64,000 nucleotides of DNA from assembly GCF_947500765.1 (NCBI RefSeq), contig NZ_CANMTH010000001.1, positions 620,001 through 684,000 of the forward strand, written 5' to 3'. Shown in pieces: positions 58,268 to 64,000 of the stretch. The DNA comes from an uncultured Formosa sp. GTDB taxonomy: Bacteria > Bacteroidota > Bacteroidia > Flavobacteriales > Flavobacteriaceae. A program made the position numbers and the translations under genes. The notes under the pieces are model-generated. The model searched no databases and was not told the DNA's origin. It worked only from the letters and a program-made list of their open reading frames with translations. Each line of letters opens with the position of its first letter. Position 1 is the stretch's first letter.

Positions 58268-58410
58268 AAAGTTGGTTTTTATTGATTAGTTGTGAAGCTG
58301 ATTTTATTTGTAAAATGATTAATAAAAATATAAATCAGCTTTCATTCAATAAATATGCAAAAACTTTAGTAGTTATTTAATAAAAATTTAAGATTTAGTC
58401 GTTTTAACCT

Positions 58411-58950
58411 TTAAGGCTTAGTATGTTCTACCCAAATTAGGTCTTGAGTTTTGTAACCTATTGCCTTGGCTTGATTTATAAAATCTTGTTTTATGTGTTC
58501 AGGAATTGTTGTTTCACGAGATAAAATCCATAAATAATCTAAGTTTTTACCAGCAACCAAAGCATATTTATAATTATCTGTTAATGCGATTACATTATAA
58601 CCAGAATAAAAAGGGCCGAAAAAGGATACTTTTAATTTTGCAATAGTATCACTATCTATAAATTTTGCTTTTCCGTTAGCTTCAGTCCATTCCTTTTTTA
58701 CATAATTATAACCTTTATTCACAACTTTAATTGTTCCATCTGGATTTATGGAATAATTGGCTGTAGTGTTATTTAAATCTTTTTCATATTTAAAATCTAA
58801 ACGGGCAATTTCGTACCATTTCCCTAAGTATTCTTCTTTATTAAACGGACTTACAGCTTCTGCTTTTTCTGGGATTGTAGCACAAGAAGTGAATACAAGA
58901 GCCATAATTATTAGAAGTGTAGTATGTGTTATGTGTTTTGAATATTTCAT
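58411..58950 (-). CDS. blc: Lipocalin family outer-membrane lipoprotein (Blc-like)
   Basis: 179 aa. The signal peptide ends FTSC with Cys23. The lipocalin start motif YLGKWYEIARLDFKYEK (about 40-56) and the later ALVAGKNLDYLWILSR match bacterial lipocalin, which binds lipids or lysophospholipids in the envelope. Full length, single gene. Confidence 0.93.
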   Translation of the reverse strand: MKYSKHITHTTLLIIMALVFTSCATIPEKAEAVSPFNKEEYLGKWYEIARLDFKYEKDLNNTTANYSINPDGTIKVVNKGYNYVKKEWTEANGKAKFIDSDTIAKLKVSFFGPFYSGYNVIALTDNYKYALVAGKNLDYLWILSRETTIPEHIKQDFINQAKAIGYKTQDLIWVEHTKP

Positions 58951-59157
58951 TTTTAATAGTTTTAATATTGAACATAAAGTTAGGAGTTCCGTTTTAAATG
59001 CAAGCAGTAATTTTATTGAATATTGTGTAGTTTATGTATTTGTATCACAACTTTTTTTAACCTGAAAGCATATGCCTATTATATCGTTTTAATAAGTATA
59101 CCTATTTAATGTTCGTGTTTTATTATTTTGAATTGAAATGAACCATTGTTATATAGA

Positions 59158-59184
59158 AAAAGGGAAGCTTTTTGCTTCCCTTTT
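59158..59184. terminator. Terminator after the small membrane ORF
   Basis: An 11-bp stem (AAAAGGGAAGC and complement) with loop TTTTT and runs on both sides, just downstream of the minus-strand small ORF. Confidence 0.85.
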
Positions 59185-59211
59185 TTGTGAGTTATATAAA
59201 TATATGGTTAT

Positions 59212-59379
59212 TTATGCTTGTTTTCTTTTAAGTATAAGACTCGTTAATAATAAACAAATTCCGCTACCAAATGTAAGCCCCTTAAAAAAGTCGAAAATAT
59301 CATTTTGAAGGTAATAAACTAAAAATATTCCAGTGCTAATAAGTAATATTCCTAAAATAAAAGTAGTTTTTGTTTTCAT
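59212..59379 (-). CDS. Small two-span membrane protein, hypothetical
   Basis: 55 codons from ATG 59379 to TAA at 59214-59212. The translation (MKTKTTFILGILLISTGIFL...) has one membrane span at about 6-24, a short acidic link (QNDIFDFFKG) and a second span at about 36-50, ending KRKQA. A good terminator follows 28 bases later, which supports a real transcript. No family recognised. Confidence 0.6.
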   Translation of the reverse strand: MKTKTTFILGILLISTGIFLVYYLQNDIFDFFKGLTFGSGICLLLTSLILKRKQA

Positions 59380-59456
59380 GATACATTATTTAAAAACAAG
59401 TTAATAAAATATATGCTGATATCAAAATTTTTGAATGTGGTTAAAACAAAAGTCTA

Positions 59457-60818
59457 TTAAATAGTCATTGAGAATAGTTTAGTTCCTGGTTTACTTTCAT
59501 GCAATTTTAGATCGAATGCCATACAAATGTTTCTAATAAACATACGGCCTTCTTCTTTTACAACTAAGTGATCATCATAAATACTTAGAATACCATCGGC
59601 TTCCATTTCTTTTAAATGCGATAAAATTTCAGGAAGTGTTTTTAGTTGCATATCAGAATTTTTCCAAGAGGTTTCTAGATTACACATAATGTTTAAAATG
59701 TGTTGTCTAACCACTAAGTCTTCTTTAGAGAGTAGGTGCCCTTTAAAAATGGGTAATTCGCCAGCGTTTAAACGTGCATAATAATCGTCTATGTTTTTTT
59801 CATTCTGCGCAAAACTATACCAAGAATCACTAATAGACGATACACCTAAACCAATCATGAGTTTTGTTTTTCCAGACGTATATCCCATAAAATTACGGTG
59901 CAACGTTTTGTTTTTCATGGCTACATACATACTATCTGTTGGTAAAGCAAAATGATCCATGCCTATTTCTACATAACCAGCATCAAAGAATAATTGCTTT
60001 CCTAGTTCGTATAAGTTACGTTTTTCGTTATCCTTAGGTAAATCGGTGTCTTTAAATCCGCGTTGTCCATTACCTTTAATCCATGGCACATGTGCATAAC
60101 TGTAATACGCAATACGATCGGGTTTTAATTCAACTGTTTTTTTTATGGTTTCACGAATACCTTTTTCGTTTTGAAAAGGTAGTCCAAAAATCAAATCGTG
60201 ACTTACCGAGTTGTATCCTATAGCACGAGAATCTTCAGTAACACGTTTTACGGTCTCGAAAGATTGTATGCGGTGAATTGCTTTTTGCACTTTAGGATCG
60301 TAATCTTGTATACCAAAACTATTACGTTTAAATCCTAAATTGAATAAGGTTTGTAATTGTTCTTTTGTGGTGAAATTAGGGTGACCTTCAAAGCTAAATT
60401 CAAAACCTTCAGCTTTAGTTGCTGTATTAAATATGCCTTGTATCAGCTTTGATAAATTTTCTGAAGAAAAGAATGTAGGTGTGCCGCCTCCTAAATGTAT
60501 TTCTTTAATATTAGGTTTGTCTTTTAAGATATCGCAATACATTTTCCATTCTTTTAAAACCATATCTATATAAGGTACTTCTACACCATGTTGTTTGGTA
60601 ATACGTTTGTTACATGCGCAAAATGTGCATAAACTTTCGCAAAACGGTAAGTGAATGTATAGGCTAATTCCTTCTGATATATTTGATTCTTTAAAAGATT
60701 TTTTAAGAGTATCTATCCAATTTTCTTTAGAAATCCCAGTTTCATCCCAATACGGAACGGTTGGGTAGCTTGTATAACGAGGTCCTGGAATATTATATTT
60801 TTGAATTAAATTATGCAT
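59457..60818 (-). CDS. hemN: Oxygen-independent coproporphyrinogen III dehydrogenase
   Basis: 453 aa radical-SAM enzyme that oxidatively decarboxylates coproporphyrinogen III in heme synthesis without oxygen. The cluster cysteines are Cys60, Cys64 and Cys67 in PFCESLCTFCACN, which has the true HemN form with the extra CxC rather than the HemW form. IHLGGGTPTFF and the N-terminal PRYTSYPTVPYW are also HemN-specific. A long intergenic region separates it from the divergent helicase gene. Confidence 0.95.
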   Translation of the reverse strand: MHNLIQKYNIPGPRYTSYPTVPYWDETGISKENWIDTLKKSFKESNISEGISLYIHLPFCESLCTFCACNKRITKQHGVEVPYIDMVLKEWKMYCDILKDKPNIKEIHLGGGTPTFFSSENLSKLIQGIFNTATKAEGFEFSFEGHPNFTTKEQLQTLFNLGFKRNSFGIQDYDPKVQKAIHRIQSFETVKRVTEDSRAIGYNSVSHDLIFGLPFQNEKGIRETIKKTVELKPDRIAYYSYAHVPWIKGNGQRGFKDTDLPKDNEKRNLYELGKQLFFDAGYVEIGMDHFALPTDSMYVAMKNKTLHRNFMGYTSGKTKLMIGLGVSSISDSWYSFAQNEKNIDDYYARLNAGELPIFKGHLLSKEDLVVRQHILNIMCNLETSWKNSDMQLKTLPEILSHLKEMEADGILSIYDDHLVVKEEGRMFIRNICMAFDLKLHESKPGTKLFSMTI

Positions 60819-61182
60819 TGTATTATAAATTTTAATTTCAGAAAGCGGTGTTTCTTAAAACTGATAAATGGAGCGTAAAAATACGATTTATTTAGGTGTT
60901 GTTTTATTCTTTTGTAATTATTGTAAAGCATCACTTATAAATAGATTATTCTCATGTTTATAAGGGATTTTAACTATATATTGTTTGTAAATATTTCAAA
61001 ATCAATATAAACATGTTCGTATACGAGATGTATTAATTGTTAAATAGAAACAAGTGTAAAGTAATGTTTAAAATAACGAAATGACTAAAAATAAGAAGGT
61101 TATGGTTTTGTTTTAAATGTGTTTTTTAACTCTAATTTTAGTAACTCTTCTTAAAATGATGTTTTTCATGAAAAATTAAGCG
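60819..61182. other. Divergent intergenic region between hemN and the helicase
   Basis: About 430 bases between starts. It holds one perfect 8-bp dyad CTTATAAA-N15-TTTATAAG (60934-60964) and, at its right end, the helicase -7 box. No FNR-type TTGAT-N4-ATCAA site, RNA gene or ORF is convincing. Confidence 0.5.
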
Positions 61183-61190
61183 TACTTTTG
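61183..61190 (+). promoter_or_regulatory. Candidate -7 box for the DEAD-box helicase
   Basis: TACTTTTG, an exact TAnnTTTG match 59 bases before the ATG. The -33 region is T-rich without an exact TTG. The 59-base leader may hold cold-shock control, which is not testable here. Confidence 0.5.
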
Positions 61191-61248
61191 CAACTTCATA
61201 AAGAATGGCATTAACAATATAGAATGTCATTTTCTACAATAATAATGT

Positions 61249-62535
61249 ATGTCATTTAATTCACTAGGCCTTTCTGATGCCTTATTGAAAGCAATCAATA
61301 AAAAAGGATACGACAAGCCATCTCCAATACAAGAAAAAGCAATTCCACCCATTTTAGAAGGGAAGGATGTATTGGCATCGGCACAAACAGGTACAGGTAA
61401 AACAGCAGGTTTTACATTGCCATTACTTCAAATTTTAAGTGAAGGAACCACTAAAAGAAATCGTCCAGTACGAGCTTTAATACTTACTCCTACACGAGAA
61501 TTAGCAGCACAGATTTTTGAAAATGTTAAAGAATATAGCGAATTTTTAGATATAAGATCTGCTGTAATTTTCGGAGGTGTTAATCAACGCCCGCAAGCAG
61601 CACAGATTAAACGAGGAGTAGACGTTTTAGTAGCAACTCCAGGTAGATTGTTAGATTTATGCAATCAAAACATATTATCCTTAGCGAGTGTAGAAATATT
61701 TGTTTTAGACGAAGCAGACCGTATGTTAGACATGGGATTTGTAAGAGATATAGAACGTATAATTAAATTAATTCCTAAAAAGCGTCAGAACTTAATGTTT
61801 TCAGCAACGTTTTCTAAGGACATTAAAAAATTAGCCACTGGTATATTAACACATCCCGTTTATGTTGAAGCCACTCCAGAGAATACAACTGTTGAAGTTA
61901 TTCATCAAAAAGTATTTCGTGTAGCAAAAGCGAAAAAAACAGGATTGATTATTAAATTAATTTCTGATGGAAATTGGCAACAAGTTTTAGTGTTTACTAG
62001 AACAAAACATGGCGCTAATAACCTGACTAAAAAAATGATTTCTTCAGGTATCACAGCAGCAGCTATTCATGGAAATAAAAGTCAAGGAGCAAGAACAAAA
62101 GCGTTAGAAGGTTTTAAAAATGGAAGTATTCGTGTAATGGTGGCAACAGATATTGCAGCCAGAGGGTTGGATATTCCATTATTACCACACGTTATAAATT
62201 TTGAAATCCCTAATATTTCTGAAGATTACGTTCACCGTATTGGTAGAACAGGTAGAGCAGGAGCAAGCGGAGAAGCTATTTCTCTAGTTAGTGCAGATGA
62301 AACATCGTTTTTAAACGATATTCAAAAGTTAATAGGGATGAAAATTCCTATTGAAGTTATTGAAGGTTTCGAACCAGATCCTAACGCATCTACAGAGCCT
62401 GTTAAGCAAAATCAAGGGCGTTCTAGAAGTAGAAGTCCTAAAGCGAATGCAGGTGGAAATAAAAGCGGTAATAAAAATTCAAGTAAAGGAGGTACGGCAA
62501 ATTCTGGTCGCAGATCACGAGATAGAAGAAATTAA
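61249..62535 (+). CDS. DEAD-box RNA helicase, RhlE-like
   Basis: 428 aa. The Q motif ([26 protein letters not shown]) opens the protein, followed by [25 protein letters not shown], and the C-terminal helicase motifs ARGLDIP and [10 protein letters not shown]. The last about 50 residues are a Gly/Ser/Arg/Asn-rich basic tail, likely RNA binding. Role in ribosome assembly or mRNA turnover at low temperature is family knowledge. VF530 follows 3 bases later. Confidence 0.94.
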   Translation: MSFNSLGLSDALLKAINKKGYDKPSPIQEKAIPPILEGKDVLASAQTGTGKTAGFTLPLLQILSEGTTKRNRPVRALILTPTRELAAQIFENVKEYSEFLDIRSAVIFGGVNQRPQAAQIKRGVDVLVATPGRLLDLCNQNILSLASVEIFVLDEADRMLDMGFVRDIERIIKLIPKKRQNLMFSATFSKDIKKLATGILTHPVYVEATPENTTVEVIHQKVFRVAKAKKTGLIIKLISDGNWQQVLVFTRTKHGANNLTKKMISSGITAAAIHGNKSQGARTKALEGFKNGSIRVMVATDIAARGLDIPLLPHVINFEIPNISEDYVHRIGRTGRAGASGEAISLVSADETSFLNDIQKLIGMKIPIEVIEGFEPDPNASTEPVKQNQGRSRSRSPKANAGGNKSGNKNSSKGGTANSGRRSRDRRN

Positions 62536-62538
62536 GAT

Positions 62539-62763
62539 ATGAGTAGTCAACCCAATAATCCATTACATGGTGTAAAATTAGAACAGATTTTAGTCGATCT
62601 GGAAGCGCATTACGGTTGGGAATACATGGGCTTTAATATTAATATTCGCTGCTTTACACAAGATCCATCTATTAAATCGAGTTTGAAGTTTTTACGCCGT
62701 ACACCGTGGGCAAGAACAAAAGTAGAACAGATGTATTTAAAGATGATCTCTAAAAAAGATTAG
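62539..62763 (+). CDS. VF530 (DUF2132) family small protein
   Basis: 74 aa. NNPLHGVKLEQILVDLEAHYGWEYMG followed by FLRRTPWARTKVEQMY is the VF530 family pattern, a small helical fold related to DNA-binding modules. It begins 3 bases after the helicase stop and is probably translated from the same mRNA. Function unknown. Confidence 0.9.
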   Translation: MSSQPNNPLHGVKLEQILVDLEAHYGWEYMGFNINIRCFTQDPSIKSSLKFLRRTPWARTKVEQMYLKMISKKD

Positions 62764-62805
62764 CCTATAGTATTAAACTTATAAAAATTAATTTAAATAA
62801 ATATT

Positions 62806-63228
62806 ATGAAAAAATCAGTAATAGTATTGGCATTAGCCTTAAGCTTTACAGCGTTTTATAGCTGTGATTCAACAAAATCAACAACAAGTAGTACTGAAAG
62901 TTCAAGTTCTTCAACGAGTTCATTAATTTCAGGTATGGCAACAGATCAAATGCAGTCTTACTTTTTAAATAGCTCTGAAACACAAACTAAAGTAAAAGAT
63001 GCTATAGTTTCAAATCCTAGTTCTTCATTAAGTACACAAGTTACAGATTATTTAACAACAAGTTCTGATACTAAAACTCAGGTTGCAAATTATTTATCAG
63101 GTTCTGGTACCAAAGCTAAATTATTACAGTACGCTATGAGTAACCCTGAATTAACAACTAAAGTAATGAGTTGGATTTCTGGTAATTCAGACGTTTTAAA
63201 ACAAGCATTGAGTTTAGTAGGAATGTAA
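62806..63228 (+). CDS. Small lipoprotein with Ser/Thr-rich region, hypothetical
   Basis: 140 aa. The signal peptide ends FYSC with Cys20. Residues about 22-45 are almost only Ser and Thr. Three related helical units follow (ETQTKVKDAIVSN, DTKTQVANYLSGS, ELTTKVMSWISGN). No family recognised. A terminator lies 22 bases downstream. Confidence 0.75.
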   Translation: MKKSVIVLALALSFTAFYSCDSTKSTTSSTESSSSSTSSLISGMATDQMQSYFLNSSETQTKVKDAIVSNPSSSLSTQVTDYLTTSSDTKTQVANYLSGSGTKAKLLQYAMSNPELTTKVMSWISGNSDVLKQALSLVGM

Positions 63229-63250
63229 TCTTATTAAAAATTCAGATATT

Positions 63251-63281
63251 AAAAGCGATTAAGTTCTTCTTAATCGCTTTT
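63251..63281 (+). terminator. Terminator after the small lipoprotein gene
   Basis: A 13-bp perfect stem (AAAAGCGATTAAG and complement) with loop TTCTT and a T8 run. Confidence 0.93.
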
Positions 63282-63338
63282 TTTTCGTTTAAAATGAAGT
63301 ATTATGTTTGTAAAAGCGAATTTAATAAACCAAGGTTG

Positions 63339-63346
63339 TAACTTTG
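63339..63346 (+). promoter_or_regulatory. Candidate -7 box for era
   Basis: TAACTTTG, an exact TAnnTTTG match 23 bases before the ATG. A TTG exists upstream, but the spacing (28) is too long. Confidence 0.45.
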
Positions 63347-63369
63347 CAACTACTAAAATGCAGTAAAAG

Positions 63370-64000
63370 ATGAATCATAAGGCAGGTTTTGTAAATATTA
63401 TTGGAAATCCAAACGTTGGGAAATCAACATTAATGAATGCGTTTGTGGGTGAGAAATTATCCATAATTACGTCTAAAGCACAAACCACACGTCATCGTAT
63501 TTTAGGTATCGTAAACGGAGACGATTTTCAAGTCATCTTATCAGATACGCCGGGAATTATTAAACCAGCTTACGAATTACAGTCATCTATGATGGATTTT
63601 GTAAAATCGGCTTTTGAAGATGCAGACGTTTTAGTGTATATGGTTGAAATTGGTGAGACAGAGTTGAAAGATGAATCCTTTTTTAATAAAATTACAAGTG
63701 CTAAAATTCCAGTTTTACTATTATTAAATAAAATTGATAAATCCGATCAGAACCAACTTGAAGCACAAGTTGGTTTGTGGAGTAGTAAAGTGCCTAATGC
63801 CGAGATATTCCCAATTTCTGCTTTAGAAGGTTTTAATGTGTCTGAAGTATTTAACCGTATTATTGAGTTACTTCCAGATTCACCACCATTTTACCCAAAA
63901 GATCAGTTAACAGATAAGCCAGAACGTTTTTTTATTAACGAAACTATTCGTGAAAAGATTTTATTACACTACAAAAAGGAAATTCCTTATGCTGTAGAAG
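63370..64000 (+). CDS. era: GTPase Era, partial
   Basis: Ribosome-assembly GTPase that binds the 3' end of 16S rRNA. About 210 codons are visible from ATG 63370 and the frame runs off the right edge. The G1 loop is GNPNVGKS (11-18), G3 is DTPG, G4 is NKID, and the switch region AQTTRHRILGI is Era-like. The KH domain would lie beyond the window, its start just visible in NETIREKILLHY. Confidence 0.95.
   Translation, partial: MNHKAGFVNIIGNPNVGKSTLMNAFVGEKLSIITSKAQTTRHRILGIVNGDDFQVILSDTPGIIKPAYELQSSMMDFVKSAFEDADVLVYMVEIGETELKDESFFNKITSAKIPVLLLLNKIDKSDQNQLEAQVGLWSSKVPNAEIFPISALEGFNVSEVFNRIIELLPDSPPFYPKDQLTDKPERFFINETIREKILLHYKKEIPYAVE

Noticed and set aside
60934..60964. 8-bp dyad CTTATAAA-N15-TTTATAAG upstream of hemN as an FNR/CRP site
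   Set aside because: It does not match TTGAT-N4-ATCAA and the 15-base spacer is wrong for that family; chance in AT-rich DNA is likely.

Overview
The window is a stretch of chromosome from a bacterium of the family Flavobacteriaceae (phylum Bacteroidetes). The DNA is AT-rich. Several genes are hallmarks of that group: the gliding-motility / type IX secretion core gldKLMN, exosortase F with its partner, an extended-SDR threonine dehydrogenase beside kbl, and a SusC/SusD glycan-uptake pair. Several promoters fit the Bacteroidetes pattern TTG-N19..21-TAnnTTTG. Most of the window is ordinary core genome. The accessory part is one carbohydrate-utilisation island at about 33.4-45.4 kb.

Layout. 1-5.4 kb (minus strand): purH, then the cell-shape block mreB-mreC-mreD-mrdA (mrdA runs off the left edge). 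5.6-8.5 kb: a lone MacB-type permease, a GAF/fRMsr-like protein, and exosortase XrtF with its associated membrane protein. 8.5-15.4 kb (minus): groES-groEL, and a separate run miaB, sigma-54 activator, lptE, TPR protein, secG. 15.5-20.1 kb: a conserved membrane protein broken by an in-frame TAA, topA, and an arginase-fold protein that has lost metal ligands. 20.2-24.9 kb: gldK-gldL-gldM-gldN, closed by a strong terminator. 25-29.4 kb: an FAD oxidoreductase, a DUF983 protein, an ABC-F ATPase and a plant-type LRR protein. 29.64 kb: an initiator tRNA-Met behind a textbook promoter. 30.1-32.9 kb: an Lrp-type regulator divergent from tdh-kbl (threonine to glycine plus acetyl-CoA).

33.4-45.4 kb: GPH-type sugar symporter, GH94 cellobiose phosphorylase, AraC regulator (minus), SusC, SusD, GH3 beta-glucosidase. 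The inferred route is outer-membrane uptake of beta-glucan oligosaccharides by SusCD, periplasmic trimming by GH3, inner-membrane import by the symporter, and cytoplasmic phosphorolysis by GH94. The island is bracketed by related sequence in the same orientation. On the right are a GGGAGTTG hairpin and an intact adenine/adenosine deaminase gene. On the left are a similar hairpin and a decayed remnant of the same deaminase gene. This is the most unusual structural feature I found.

45.5-64 kb: the deaminase, an AraC regulator, a DsbD-like protein, a DUF1028 protein, a nucleoside-diphosphate-sugar-epimerase-like protein, an acetate-uptake protein, a YpfJ-type metalloprotease, a 2OG-Fe(II) oxygenase, a three-gene operon (PNPOx-like, degenerate ModF-like double ABC ATPase, MFS), aqpZ, a lipocalin, a small membrane ORF, hemN, a DEAD-box helicase, a VF530 protein, a small lipoprotein, and era, which runs off the right edge.

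I found no CRISPR array, transposase, prophage or complete rRNA. I did not find a clearly novel multi-gene system. The leads most worth pursuing are the bracketed island, the pseudo-arginase beside gldK, the ochre-interrupted gene, the 21-bp tandem operator candidate, and a 15-bp palindrome shared by groES and miaB.
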